Shown: positions 24,330-37,545 of the stretch, in pieces
Layout: every line of letters begins with the position of its first letter
How positions within the stretch are numbered: the first letter of the stretch is position 1
Origin: Epiperipatus broadwayi
Lineage: Eukaryota; Onychophora; Udeonychophora; Euonychophora; Peripatidae
Reading direction: 5' to 3'
DNA length: 64,000 nucleotides
Assembly (NCBI GenBank): GCA_028023455.1
Contig: JAQFVV010000273.1
Span: 744,989-808,988, forward strand
Program-made: the position numbers and the translations under genes
The notes under the pieces: model-generated
Databases searched by the model: none
What the model saw: only the letters and a program-made list of their open reading frames with translations
What the model was told of the DNA's origin: nothing

Positions 24330-26032
24330 AAATTGTTGTGCTTAGAGTTTTAAATGAAGTGGAACATACAATTAAATTTTTGAAAATAAAGCTTAAATCA
24401 ATATGAGAGTTATAAGTGATATCTTACAAAAAGCAGGTAATAAAATAGAAAAAAGGTTAGTAAAATTATACATTTAATGTGTAAATGATAAAAATGTATC
24501 AGATAATCGAAGATATGCACCAGGTATATTGATATTTATAAAGATATTAGATTAATTCTTTAAAAAAATTATCATGATAATTATAACATGTCTACAATGA
24601 ACTTTGTATTTTAATCAACCAAAAGATCAATCAGAATATAAAAAAGTCTTAGCAGAAGGAATTATGTCCAAGTTTTGAGAATAATTATAGAAAGATCTCA
24701 CAACTATAGATTTCCATTAAACTTTACAATTCTATATCATGAAAAGGCTTAATGCTATAAGAATTTGTACAGTAATTAATTGAATAATCATAGTTTATAT
24801 GCAGACTAATGTCATACTGTGAAGTCTATTTTTCAAAATGTAATAGCAATTATTAAATTATATAGTAATACTAAGAAGATTAAAGTTGAGATCATGTAAA
24901 CAGGATGATTCCATATATCTAAAACTTTTTATAGCAGTTTTAAAAGCCATATTTGGTAGATAAAAATGGGAGCTAAGGTATTAAAAATAAATGAAAATGT
25001 AAACCAACTACATTTTACAAAGGATGTGTTTTTTTCTGTAAATAATGCTTCAGAAATGCAATAATATATTGCAAGGGTTATCAGATCAAAATAAGAGATT
25101 ATGACTAAACATAAATACTAACAAAATGTAAAGATGGTGAATGAATTTTATACATAAAAGATATAAAGATTGATAATGATTAACTAAAACAATTAACAAC
25201 TACAAACATATTAGTAGGGTTATTAATACAGATAAAAATACCATGGATGAAATTAATCATATGATTAGACTTCAATAGAGTGTTTTTGGTAAAAATAATT
25301 ACCTTATATATATATATATATATATAACAAGTCAGATGTCGCATGACTTATATATAGCTTGCATTTACCAATATGTAAAATTAAGAGCATGCTAATGAGC
25401 TCTAAACAAGCTTTTTTTTATTATGATAAATGCTACTACAAGAGAAGGCATTCAAATAATCTTTGTCTTATATTGACCCCATCCCCAAACCAGTTTCAAC
25501 CTATGGATCTCTTCAGTGAGGAGTTGAGACACTAGATTCAAAAAACCAACTCAAGCTAAGCATTTATCTAAAACTTAATTGTCAAAAAGAAGATCTGAAA
25601 CTTTTAGACATCTGCAAGTCTTTAAAGTCAGCCTTATATGTATAGGAAGGTTTTTAATAATTGGATTTGATGAATTTTTATTTATAAAGACTTCAGAATA
25701 TTCTGAAAAATATAGAAAGATGTATGTTAGGAGTAACAAATAGATCAATAAATGGGTGAATGAAAAAATAAATAGGTATTAATGACATATTTGTAAGAAT
25801 TAAGAAACTAAAATGGAATAAGGCTGATTATACTATAAGAACAAGTGATAATATATGGATGGGGTTAAAATTTTAAACTGGATTCCAAGAGATTGTAAAA
25901 GAACTATTAAAAGACAAGACGTGAATTAGGTAGATATAAGAAAGTTTGTTTGTGTGATGTAGAGAAAAGTGGCTGGTGAACAGACAAAATGAAGTGACAT
26001 GGATAATGGTTGATAATGATGATGATGATATA
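24330..26032 (+). pseudogene. Decayed RTE-like LINE copy 3, reaches the 3' end
   Basis: Matches the intact copy from its 3732 equivalent (AGTTTTAAATGAAG, 24345) through ATCAACCAAAAGATCAATC (about 24613), CATGAAAAGGCTTAATGC (motif A region, 24738), a degraded motif C near 25010-25040 and TTTAAACTGGATTCCAAGAG (25875) to the terminal GATAATGGTTGATAATGATG (about 26003-26025). It overlaps copy 2 in coverage, so they are separate insertions. Internal insertions occur near 25300-25520, including a (TA)n tract at 25307-25325. Confidence 0.72.
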
Positions 26033-26264
26033 GCCTTCAAACATAAAAATTTTTTAGGATTCTTTTTTTTAATTTAATATTAGACCTAATTAAAATAATG
26101 AAGAAAAATAATAAACTTATTTAAAATAGAAAAATGACTTGTTATATTAGTTTTTTAAGATGAAATTTAAATCTTTCTCAAAGCAGAATGTAATTATATA
26201 AATTGAAATATATTTTATAATTACCAGAATATATTTAAATATAATTAAACTTATCTTGAAACCA

Positions 26265-26455
26265 AAAAAAAAAGATCTAGGTGCTTTCAGACCCAAGGCT
26301 CCTCACTGACGAAGGCCATAAGCCAGAAACTAGTCTGGGAATATTACATGAGTAGGCACTAGATGGGGATTTTATGCACAAGCCTTCTGGCATCCATTGA
26401 TTACTCTATCTTGCTGTGTGTGGCAATATGTATAGTGAGTTTTGCCTGTTTTATA
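26265..26455 (+). mobile_element. LIR family copy
   Basis: Begins near AGATCTAGGTGCTTTCAGAC, contains CTCCTCACTGACGAAGGCC, AGAAACTAGTCTGGGAATA and CATCCATTGATTACTC, and ends GAGTTTTGCCTGTTTTA. It sits exactly where the minus-strand LINE copy at 26456 breaks off. Confidence 0.82.
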
Positions 26456-27700
26456 TAATTCTTTACAGAACTCTTTTATATATTTCATGATGTCAGCTTT
26501 CTTATTAATGATAGTACCATGTTTTTTTTTCTTTAATGAGGATATAAATTTCCAATTAATTCCCGGATATTATTTTAGAATTTAGTATTTTTATTTTCTT
26601 GTATAGCATTTCTTCTTAATTAACAATTAATTTTTCTTATGTTGTTTACTAATATGTTTTATATTTTCTTATGTTGGTATTAATATTTTTGAATCATTTT
26701 ACAATATTTTAGATATTCAATCTTTTTTAGTGAATCATTTTAGTATACCTTATATTTATTCTTTTTTCCGTAAGTACTCTTGTCTCAATAAAATCAGTAC
26801 TTTCTTTTAAGGGTGTTATTAATAATGTATTGTTTATCAACTTATTAATTTTATTCAAATACAAAATACCTTCTAATTATGCTAATATGTTCAAGTGATT
26901 TGCATATTCTAATTTTAATTTCTTGGAATGATTATGAGAGTTGGAAAAATCAACTGTGAATATTGTTTTCCTTAATAATTATTGTCTGAAGCTTAAAACA
27001 ATATGCATCTTACATCTCATTAATCAATGATCACTTACTATGTTGAATTTATTAAGAATATTACAATCTTTAAGTACATATTTTCTGTTAGTCAAAGTAA
27101 TATTCACTTCTGTATCTTATTTTGGATGATTCTATGATAATAACTGTTTAGTATTTTGTTTCAAAGGAGAGTTTTATAATATAAAGTTTGTCTTTTTTCT
27201 GTAATCTTCACAATTTTTGCTATCACCATAGTAAAATTTATCTCCAATACTTTTATTTTATCTTTTATCAATTTTTTGCTTGGTCTCATAAAAAGCTCTT
27301 TATATATTCATATAAAAATCATTATTTCTTTATCACAATTATAAAATGTTGGGGAATAAACCTGAATTATTTGTTTTTTTATATTTTCTGTTAAGTTAAA
27401 TTGCTAATCTTGCCACTCTATCTAATACTCCATCAATCTCCACCATGTTGATAATCCATCTGTTATTAACAATAGTGCAAATCTACTTGTACCTCACATA
27501 TTTGTAACTGTAATAAAATACATAACCATGTTTGATATTAGTAGCTACTTCACCTTACTTCTAATTTTCCAAATACCATCAAATTTTTTAAATATTAGAC
27601 ATACTTCTAATTCATGCAAACTTCCTTCAATTGAAAACGATCTGCAGTTAAAAAAATATAAATTGAATTTTGACAGCCCGTATTTGCAATTAGGAATATC
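26456..27700 (-). pseudogene. Decayed RTE-like LINE, 5' portion, minus strand
   Basis: The reverse complement aligns with the endonuclease and early RT part of the intact copy: near 27560 the WDIIG/EVRRK region, 27440-27420 'GAGATTGATGG', 27350 'ATAATTCAGGTTTAT', about 27085-27050 'TTGACTAACAGAAAATA' and about 26500 'GACATCATGAAAT'. It appears to extend further 5' than the intact copy (to about 27700), so it may retain endonuclease N-terminal sequence that the intact copy lost. The 3' half is missing at the border with the LIR element. The plus-strand frame at 27188-27394 is its antisense shadow. Confidence 0.68.
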
Positions 27701-29804
27701 TTAGCATTCTTCACTTTATAGATAAAATATACAGCCTTCTGGAAATAAGACTTTAATTTAATATTATCTGTTATAATTGTAAATATCATTTTAAAAAAAA
27801 AAATTGTTCAAACACACATTTATTTTGTGTTCAAAAGTCTCAACTGATATATCAGTTTAAGAATTATCAGACAAATGAGAATATAGACTGTCATGTTTTT
27901 TAACTTAAACTTGAAGGTAAAAAAACCCATTAGTTTATGCATATTAGTGAACAGCATATCTTTATGTTCATATACTATATGAATAATCTTATTGCCCTGC
28001 ATGATTGCCTTAATATCTCCTCAGCAATGTATATAAAAATATATTTGCATTGTTAATTCTCAGTTTGTTTCTTTGTTTCATTGTTTTTTTTTTTTCCCAG
28101 CAAAATGTTAACAAAAGAAAATGTTATTTTATTAAATAAGCCAATAATTGATTAGTACTAATCTTTAAATAATTAGCTAGTAGTATGTGTCAACACAAGA
28201 AATGTCTCATTTGTATGTCAAATTACGATATGTTATTTTTTAAATTAAAATATAATTTATATTTGAGATGATAATAAAGATTACTAATAAATAATATCAT
28301 ATATATATGAAAAAATTTATAGTGCATACATCTATCTGAAATGAATATCAAACAATCTCATATGTTAAAAAAATGTCAGCTATGCCCACTGTGAATAAAC
28401 ATATTAGAGCCCACAACAGTACCTTTTTGAATTAGCTGTTTTGAAAAGCAGGCTGTAATATATTTATTTACAGGGGCATAGCTGATAATTTCTTAATGTT
28501 AGACATGATTTGATATCCAATATTATATTAATGATTTTTGTCATAATAAATGATATAATGGTTGATCATATATGCAGTATTAAACTATAAAGCTATTTCA
28601 TCAGAATAAATGATTACAATATATTACAATAAGATACAATATAATCTTGTGTTAGAAAAAAAATAAAGATGTAAATATGATGACTAGATTAGCATTGATA
28701 TATCAAAAACTTAGACATATTTACTTTTTTTAAAGTGTCTTTAGAACCAAATTTAATATATTCTAATAATAATTTTGTCATATAGATGGTACCAAACAGT
28801 CAACCTGAATATTGGTCACTTTAGGGCATCACCAGGCTTTTTATTAGCTTAATTTTTATGCTGGATTTGAAGAAGAATATGGAAAATTTAGATATAAAGG
28901 CCATACAGTGGATATAGATAACATCATGGAAAGAGAGGGAGCAAGAAAGAGAATAATGTGGGAAAAACTTAGGGTTGAGAATGGAATGGGAAAATAAGAT
29001 AGCTAACAGATTTATCTGGGTATAGTGGCTGAGTGATTCCTCATTCTGAGAAAGGAGAAACCATAGTGCATCACATAAGTAAAAAATTTATTTGGGTTAA
29101 CCAGACACTGTTTAACAATAATGAGCTATTCCCTAAACACAGAAATAAATTACCATTGCCATATTAGAAAAAGAAAAAAATTATTATCTAACTAAACAAT
29201 TGATAGACAGATAATAGCAAACAAATGTCAAACAAATTAACATAATAATAACAAAGTTTATTAATACATGTCTAAAATAAAATAAAAGAATAACCATAAA
29301 TAAACTTCATTTATGTATGCTTTAATTGAATACCTTGATTCTCCAGAAAACCTTGACACTTAATTTGTCTTTCTCTTGACTTAAAATATAAAATACTGAA
29401 TTAGTCTTGTAATAACTGTTCTTATGATGTATTTGTGTATAAACATTTTTGATACATTCTATCTAAGCTTTTAAAAGCTTTATTGATATCATTAACCATA
29501 AATTTATTCATATATTCACACTACTATCAAAACTCAAGTGTGTGTCAATATTCATACCACATGAAAGTATACTGAAAATAAAAATAAAGACCATAAGTGA
29601 TAATAAAAGAGAAAGGCATGGGAAGATGTTTTTTAACTTGTTCATGTGAAATAATGAAGAGTGCACTTCAAGCATTAAAGACATGTATTGAAAGAAGAAT
29701 ATGAGTTTGACAGAAATGTCACAGACCAGAGACTACCAAGAATTCACCAATATATTGTGATAATTATAAAACAAGGCATAGTTCAGATGAATGACATACT
29801 TATC
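27701..29804. other. AT-rich non-coding DNA
   Basis: No gene or family recognised. A patch at 28780-29110 is less AT-rich and purine-biased (for example GAAAGAGAGGGAGCAAGAAAG) but has no long frame. Confidence 0.4.
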
Positions 29805-30160
29805 AATTTGTAAGTGGTAACTATTAATTGCAGAGGGCACTCCACTAAATAAATATCTGAAGCTGTAAAGCTATAAAATATAAGATATATTTAAAAATGT
29901 AAATTTTAATTTAACTTTATTAAAATTTGGAAATTTATTTATGTAATATTAAAATGTTTTAATTAACACTAAATATTAAAAAAATTCTTAAAGCAACCAA
30001 TTACCATAAAAACATGAGTTGAAAGCCATGAATTTTTTTATTCTGCCATAACAACATCTTTCAATTTTTGCATTTAAAATCTTTTGTTTAATTTACATTA
30101 AATCATTAAACAACAAAATTGTTAGAGCCCACCAATTAAAAAAAACAATGGGTCTTTACA
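29805..30160 (+). repeat. Dispersed dimeric repeat family R3, copy 1
   Basis: Shares with 30925-31245 and, inverted, 54955-55320 the blocks AAAATGTAAATTTTAATTTAA, CTTAAAGCAACCAATTA and TTTTGTTTAATTTACATTAAA. Two related half-units lie within the copy, each ending in a (T)TAAAGCAACC / TTAGAGCCCACC block, so the family looks dimeric. Confidence 0.72.
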
Positions 30161-30924
30161 AAATCTGATTTCTACATTAACAAACAGGATAACTATTAAT
30201 AAAGCTAAATAAACTTAAGATTAACATTTTAATAGTTCAAAATTCCTACTGGCTAGTAAATTAAGGTTATAAAATTTTGATTGGTCAATACATAATCTGC
30301 AGTAAAAATATATTTATCTTTTAAAATTATACTCATTGTAGTTTAGTTCTTAAAAAGCAAAATAATAATTTGTCAGATTATTAAATGAATGTTTTTTCAA
30401 AAATAAATTTCTATTTAAAATTGATAAAAATAATTGCTAGCAGACAACATAAAATGTACTTTTCATAACCTAGTACATGATGGAGCCTACATCATTGACT
30501 TCTTTCTCAATTTACTTTTGTGTAAAAGTAAATAATTTTTACTAAAATCTAAACTATTCATCTAAAATAATTATATTTCTATACATTTTTTATGAAAATA
30601 ATAAATAAGTAAAAAATACTCTAAAACATACATTTTCATTTTAAAAATCAAAACAAAGAAATTATATCTTTCAAAATTGTTCACAAGCACTTCCTATTAC
30701 AGAGAATGAGAATCAACCAATCACTGCTTTGGAAGGCATATCTTTTCTCAATGTTTTAACTTTAAATTTAAATATTATTGATTTTTTTTAATTGTAAAAT
30801 AATTTTAAAGAGTGCAGAACCTTACAAAATGTTTTTTTTATCAAATAAGTAAAAAACTGGCAAAATAACAAAGATTAGCAGTTTGAGAGCAAGTTAAAGC
30901 CAATGGTGTTTATGATAAAAAAAA

Positions 30925-31245
30925 ATTAACTGACTATTGAAAAAAAAAATATTCAGAGGATTCTCCAGTAAAAATATATTTGAAGTCATAAAGCTTCCAA
31001 ATATAGCATGTATATTTAAAAATATACATTTTAATATTATTTTTATAATAAAATGTTTTGTTTAATTTACATTAAATCCTTAAAAAATGATAAAGCAACC
31101 TATTAATAGAAAAATGGCAGGTTGAAAGACCCAAAGCTTTTGTGTTCCATCTTATCAATGGTCTGTTCTTACATTTAAACACATTTGTTTAAATTACATT
31201 AAATCATAAAAAAATTTGTTAGAGCATTAAAAAAAACATGGATCG
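30925..31245 (+). repeat. Dispersed dimeric repeat family R3, copy 2
   Basis: Same block order as copy 1: TTTAAAAATATACATTTTAAT, TTTTGTTTAATTTACATTAAATC, ATAAAGCAACCTATTA, then a second AAATTACATTAAATCATAAAA and TTGTTAGAGC. Diverged by point changes and small indels. Confidence 0.72.
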
Positions 31246-31984
31246 TTACAAAGTGATGCCCTTGCTATTATAATAAGATCTCTATTTAAGATTCCTTGTG
31301 CATATTTTTAATTCTTGCTTGAATTTGTTTATGATAAAACCTTTATTAAATTTATTAAGAAGGTACTTCCTGATTATTTCTTTTAAAGAAGCAAATTATT
31401 CAAGTACAATCTCCATAAATATCAAGAGAATCATAATCATAAATGAAATATCAATTAAATTGGTTTAATAATATAATTTATTTATACACACATTTATTTA
31501 AATTAGTTAATATATTTTTGTGAATTGAGAGTTTTTTACATATATATTAAATGCTAATACATTTTGTATAAAATTATTTAATGTAATTTTTTATTCAAAA
31601 AATATTTATTTAAATCCTTTGACTTCTAAATATCTGTCAAATAGTATGTATGCAACTCTTTATGAATATATAAAGATAATCTGATATCGCATCACATAGA
31701 AATTATTATAAACATAAAATAACAATGCTTACATCAGTGCAGTGATTTAAAAAAAATTTAATATCTAAAAAAAAAAAACAGTTTGCTTATTTTTAACGCA
31801 AGAATTGGAAGGTTTGGATATTTTATTTGATGATAAACTCAAATACATATATTGATGAGATAAACATAAGCATGTCCAACTGGAAACCAATAAAATGGAG
31901 AAGGGTTTGATTGCTTTACCCTTTTAAAGTACATATTAAACAAAATTTCACCTCCATAATAATCATCTTAATAATAATTAGATA
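31246..31984. other. AT-rich non-coding DNA
   Basis: Nothing recognised; the last part (31850-31984) may be decayed gag of the element that follows. Confidence 0.35.
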
Positions 31985-33330
31985 GAAAAATTGTTAAGAA
32001 AATAAAAGAATGTTGGTTGCAGTTGATAAACATAATATAGAAGAAATTTCAGATATTTTAAGGAGTCTAAAGGCCAGTGAAAACTTATATGAATGGATAC
32101 AAACACTAATAAGGAAAAGCCTTAACTATTCCATATCCAATATAAATTTTAAATTTCCAGAAGTTCAGTATAAGAATCAAATTTAGGGTAAGGCAATAAA
32201 TAATTGTCAAATGAAAAGATGAACCACATTTAATGATTTTTACAGTAATAGATTCTATGATAATACATTTAGTCTGGACAATAATTGCCAAAATGAAGAG
32301 TTACTCTGGAGAAAAAGACAAAGACATATCACTTAAGGATTTCTTGGTCAAAACAAAAAGCTGACAATTAAACTAAATAGAGGTTCACAAAAACATTATT
32401 CACTTCAAGGACTATTAGCTATTTTGGGAGACACTTTATTTATGATGTTAAATTCCTTAGAGGTTGATACAGATAAATTAGTTTTAGTAGAATTAGATGA
32501 AACTATCATTGTCAATAACTGCTATGAGGTTATTATTAAGATAAAAGAAATTGAAGTTAAGGCTTTACTAGATACTGGTAAACAAAGTAACTATTATTTC
32601 TGAAACTTTTTTTGACAAAGTTTCTGAGACCCATTAAATCAATATTTTCAAATTATTATAGAAAATGATTGGAAGGCAAAATTATTTTTACAAAAAATCC
32701 TGGCTATAATCTAATTATATTTTATAAATGTTTGAACATATATTTTTGTTTATGAATGTCTAAGTACATGATCTCATTTTAGGTTCAAATTTCTTAGGCC
32801 AGTTTAACTGTGTTATTAATTATACAGAGAATAAGATTGCCTGTCAAAGTGAAGTGATTTACCTTACTTGTTATATTCCTTTTCCATCAGTGCATCTTTC
32901 TTATATTCAATCAACAGTCAGTGACTTGGATATAAAATTACAATTACTAGACTCTCTCAACTTAGAAGAAGAATTAAAGGATTACATTACATAAATTACT
33001 AAGTAAATTCAAATATGGATTTTCAAAGAGACCTGTGTTTGTTAAGGGTTACAGTCACTGGATTTACCTTAATGACTATGACCCATTTCAATAAAAGTCT
33101 AATTCAATCCCCTATCATTATAGAAATGAGGGTAATCATCAGATTTATCAAATGGTACAGTAGAAAATTATTTAAAAATCTGCTTCTTCATTTAATAATA
33201 GACATTGTTAAAAAAAGATGGATCAGCTCATATTTGTTTAGAGACACAATTCATAAATCATAAAACTATTTCATAATGTGATGTTCTGCTTTCTATACAA
33301 GGATTTCTAACCAAATTCAAAGGAAAAAAA
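31985..33330 (+). pseudogene. Decayed Ty3/Gypsy-type LTR element, gag end to RT start
   Basis: Fragmented frames on the plus strand read, in order, a possible gag end (about 32010-32180), an aspartic protease with the active-site motif ALLDTG (32560-32578) and the later protease block DLILGSNFLGQFN (about 32769-32805), a linker, then the RT entry region VKGYSHWIYLNDYDPF (about 33040-33090), IPYHYRN (about 33110) and a degraded KKDGS-like patch near 33215. This order protease then RT is the Gypsy arrangement. Stops and frameshifts separate every block. No LTRs were identified. Confidence 0.72.
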
Positions 33331-33683
<353 letters not shown>

Positions 33684-33685
33684 CT

Positions 33686-34075
33686 TTGCCATTTAAATTG
33701 TCTTCTTATAAAATTGTACATTGGAAGAGCAATATGTTTGGAAATATAAAAGTTGCTTGGAAAAGGGGTATTACTTTGAATAATTTTTTAAAAATACAAA
33801 GAAAATTCTTGATATGCAGACTACTCCTGATGTTGTGTATATTATCCCTTGTTTTTGTAAGAAAGTTTATATAAGTCAGAGTAGTTTGAGTTTAAATGAA
33901 AGAATAAAGGTACAAAAAATTAGGATTAGAAATAAATATCTTAGTTCTGCTTTGCATGTCCATGAAAATGATACATTTCACACTATTAATTTTTATAAAG
34001 CAAAGGTTGTCTTCTTTGAGAGAAATGAAATAAAAAAAGATGGAAAGAATCTTTATTATTGAAAATGTATTACTT
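33686..34075 (+). pseudogene. Penelope-like element, GIY-YIG endonuclease remnant
   Basis: Two frames offset by a frameshift: the first (33686-33874) has VAWKRGITLNNFLKI, matching the linker ahead of the nuclease; the second (33814-34062) reads VVYIIPCFCKKVYISQSSLSLNERI, a GIY-YIG core in which the second tripeptide is YIS, then SSALHVHENDTFHTINF, the conserved His/hydrophobic helix region, and VVFFERNEIKKDGK near the C-terminus. Penelope-like elements carry this domain after their RT. The frameshift and altered YIG mean it is dead. No RT part was found upstream. Confidence 0.72.
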
Positions 34076-34667
34076 TGAAGCAATTAACTTATTTAAAATA
34101 TTTTTTTAATATTAAGGGTGGATGGGTAGTAAATGGATTTGTGGAAATGTTTAATATAAACATGGTGTTATTTTGTAGTCCTTTATACTTAAGAAGTCTG
34201 CTTGTAGCAGTGAAACCTTTTGTTGTGTTTTTCATTTTATTTTCTTGGCTAGTCTGTTTGAGTTTTGGATTTGGAGTAATTTTAATTATTTATTGACTAG
34301 TTTAGCTTTATGCTTGTAATTTTTATATATTGTAACATAATTAAATGACGATCAAAAGAAATAAGTAAAGGAGTTCATTGTCACAAAATTAAAGGTTTAT
34401 CAAATAACTATTACCATATCTGAGTTGTCTACAATATATATAAGATCATAATATTTAAAATAATGTTGGATTTCTCAATATCAAAATATCAATAATTATA
34501 AGCAAATTATTAATAACAAGTATTATAACTCAGGTCTATGAAATCACGTGAAGTGAGTACACTAGTAATTCAATAAAATATAACTCAGGTATACTGGCAG
34601 TAGATCTTATCCACTTTCATTTCTTGGTTTGATGTTAAGTGCATGTTTAAACAAATACTAAGTGAAT

Positions 34668-34770
34668 ATGGTCTAGCAGGGCACCACTAGATTATTTGAA
34701 TCTAGACACAGTTATATCTAATAACCTTTCACATGTACCGGGTTTGAATCCCCTTTTGGTACTTTATTTT
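34668..34770 (+). other. tRNA-like (Pol III promoter-like) sequence
   Basis: An A-box-like TAGCAGGGCACC near 34674 and a good B box GGTTTGAATCC at about 34743 lie about 68 bp apart, with GTACC...GGTAC arms around the B box. It could be the head of a tRNA-derived SINE. It cannot be folded into a functional tRNA by eye. Confidence 0.35.
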
Positions 34771-34795
34771 TAATAAAAATGGGAGATTTTGCTTT

Positions 34796-35905
34796 TTGAG
34801 CCATATCACTAACCAAGTATTGAGAAAATTCACAGAAAGGATCAATGAATGTGAGTTGTCATTATGCCTTGGTTTTGTAGATTATAAAAAGATATTTGAT
34901 TATATAAGCAATTCTTTAGAGATTGAAGCATTGGATCATCAAGATATAGACCCAGTATATTATTGTATTCTGAGGAATATTTATAATAATGCAAAAACAA
35001 CTATTAGATCAGATAATGATACTAGGAAGGTTAACAATGAGAAGAGTATAAGACAGAGTGTCTCCATATCTCCAGACCTTTTACAGTAGAACTGCAATAA
35101 ATATTTTGTGGATTAAAATGGGAAGCTAAAAGAATAAAAGTAAATCGAGATTTTGCAGATGAAGTAGTTGTCTTTGAAAACAATTCTTCAAACTTTCAGG
35201 AAATGTTGCAAGCTTTTCCAGATGAAAGTAAGAAAGTAGGTCTAAAGGTTGTTAAAAAAGGTTAAAATAATGTTCAAATGATTTTCTCAAAAAATGAAAA
35301 TAAAAATTGATGTGAAAGAGTTAGAAGAAGTTAACCACTACAAATGTCTTAGTCAGATTATTCATATTTATTGAAACATAATGAATGAAATTAATCATAA
35401 AATTAAATTTCATTGAAGTGTTTTTGGTAGAAATAACAATATTAATTGTAAATATGCCTATGTATTTGAAAAGGATGGTTTTTAATAAATGTGTTTCACC
35501 AGTTCTTACTTTTGGATCTGCAGCTTGGACATTTAATTGAAGAGCAATACAAAGATGTATACCATTCAAAGAAGTATGTAGAGATGAATGTTAAAAATAA
35601 CTAAAACAGGTTTAAAATGCAATGCATGGGTAAGTGAATAAACAGTTGTTACTGATATCAATGAACAGATTAAAAGACATGAGTGGAGTTGTTCTGGACA
35701 TATTACTAGAAGAGATAAAAATAGATGGACATTGAAATGTTTAATTTGATTCCAAAAGATTGTAAAACACAGAAAGATATCACATGTGAGATAGATGGAT
35801 GAAATGAGAAAGTGTGTAGGGATTTTGTGGAGAAGACAGGCTAGTGATCAGAGGAGATAGATTGAACTTGGGAGACCTTCATTCTGTTGTGAAATGATAA
35901 TGGTT
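34796..35905 (+). pseudogene. Decayed RTE-like LINE copy 5
   Basis: Equivalent to about 4090-5221 of the intact copy. The first 98 codons (34796-35089) are still open, covering motif A (FVDYKKIFD; the aligned Ala is replaced by Ile) and motif B (RQSVSISPD, Gly-Asp lost). Motif C (about 35150) has lost the catalytic Asp pattern (FADE). The C-terminal motifs survive in pieces (GSAAWTF about 35516, GHITRRD about 35697) and it ends at GATAATGGTTGAGG (about 35895). 5'-truncated and dead. Confidence 0.82.
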
Positions 35906-36339
35906 GAGGATATTCCAGTAATCTTGGTCAACTAAAACTTTGAAAGGCCAATGTTCCCACAATTTCATGATTTTAACATTTGCTGCTTGCATGTTAATTA
36001 AATCATGTTTATATTTGTATATCAGCATACTTTCTTTATTTTTCTTTTATTGTTTTTTTTTTTTCAAATTGCAATATTTTTACATTATTAAAATTGAAGT
36101 CAAAACCATAAATACATGATTTATTATGGTCGTAAAAAAAAAGATGCTGAAATATTATCTACTATACAATTTTGTTTTGAATTCTGAACTCATTTTAAGC
36201 AAGTACTCTTTAGTTCTTTTTTCCAATGTACATTTAAATTCACCTATATATACACTGCCACACCTACATGTCTATTTATAAATGACACAGTTTTTATTTA
36301 TAAATGAGGTTTTATATTTTGAGCTATGTCATAGATAGT
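35906..36339. other. AT-rich non-coding DNA
   Basis: Nothing recognised. Confidence 0.4.
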
Positions 36340-36725
36340 TAAATTTAGTGTGAATAAACTGATGATGAATTAGATTTGTCTCTAATTGTCAAAATATTTT
36401 CTTCATTTATTATATTTATTCTGCATTTAGTTTATGCAAAGTATGGATGTTCACAAATTCCACATGAAATTTTATATACAACGTGGCACTCCAAAGAAAT
36501 TTTATCTTTAGGATTTGGAAATATTTCAATAATTATTTGCTTTATTGTGTAAACTGTGTGGATATTATTTTTCTTTAACACATTACCAATATTATCAGTT
36601 ACTCCCTTTATTTAAGGCAGAATCTCTCATTTTCTGCAATATCAAAATCTTTTTTTCTCATTATATGAAAAAGCTCTATTAATAAACTTGTGATCAAACA
36701 CTTCTTACATAAACATTAAATTTAC
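36340..36725 (-). pseudogene. Penelope-like element GIY-YIG remnant, minus strand
   Basis: The minus strand reads a linker (about 36600-36500, NNIHTVYTIKQIIIEIF, then NPKDKISLECH) followed by VVYKISCGICEHPYFA (about 36475-36435). The order 'basic linker, VYKI-C-x2-C, Y-x-G/A' matches the CCHH-type GIY-YIG start of Penelope-like elements. Stops interrupt both sides. It is unrelated in orientation to the copies at 33686 and 38470. Confidence 0.55.
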
Positions 36726-37069
36726 TATGGAAATAAAAAATAATCATCAACTTTTATTTCTAGAATACTTTAATTTAAAGAAAGAATAATGTTTCTTTAT
36801 TCCAGGGTATATTTAGAAAGACACATTTTTCTTCTCATCATCATCCACCACAATTATTTTCAGTGGACATGCCATTGTTAGATAGAACTAAGAAACTTTG
36901 TGATGACATTCATTTTTACCAAGATATCTTTATTATTTAAAAATGATTCTTCATAATATTTTGATCATAGGATGATTATGGTATTTTTATACAATACAAG
37001 AAAGGATATTGATACTTCTGAATTTAAGACATTTCTATCATTATAAAGAGAGTACACAGAGAACAATTT

Positions 37070-37325
37070 ATTCATACAGTAAGTGCAAGCCAGTGTAATC
37101 AATGGATGCAGGAAGGATTGCATTAGACCTTAAGGTATAGGTGCAGTGCTTTCAGAACCAAGGCTTCTCACTGATGAAAACCACAATCTAGAAACTTATT
37201 TGGATATTATTGGATCAGTAGGCAGGCACTAGGTAGGAATTTTATGCACAAACCTTCCTGCATCCATAGATTACTCTGGCCTGCACTAAGTGATGCTACT
37301 ATAGGGAGAATTTTAAATTGTTTAT
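37070..37325 (+). mobile_element. LIR family copy with both inverted ends recognisable
   Basis: Left end AAGTGCAAGCCAGTGTAATC (about 37080) and GGATGCAGGAAGG; middle TAGGTGCAGTGCTTTCAGAACC and CTCACTGATGAAAACC; right end CCTTCCTGCATCCATAGATTAC and GGCCTGCACTAAGTGATGC. The ends are mutual reverse complements, so the family has inverted termini. This is the clearest full-length form in the window. Confidence 0.78.
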
Positions 37326-37545
37326 TTATTTATTGAAATTTGTTGAGGTAAAATCTTTTATTTACATTTTAAGTGAAAGACTATATTATTATTTTAAAAA
37401 AAAATGTTGATTAAAATAATATAGTAAATTAATTTAGTTTTAATATTTGTCAAAGAATATTCATCTGTCGACATGTATTTAAAAGAACAAGCAAGATTTA
37501 AGATTTTAAATTTAATACAAAGATATAAAAGTTAACTATTAATAG
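37318..37545 (+). repeat. Dispersed repeat R4, copy 1
   Basis: Shares with 39488-39690 a run including AATTTAGTTTTAATATTTGTC, AAAGAATATT, ACATGTATTTAAAAGAACAAG and AAGATTTTAAATTTAATA. Directly follows the LIR element. Confidence 0.75.
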
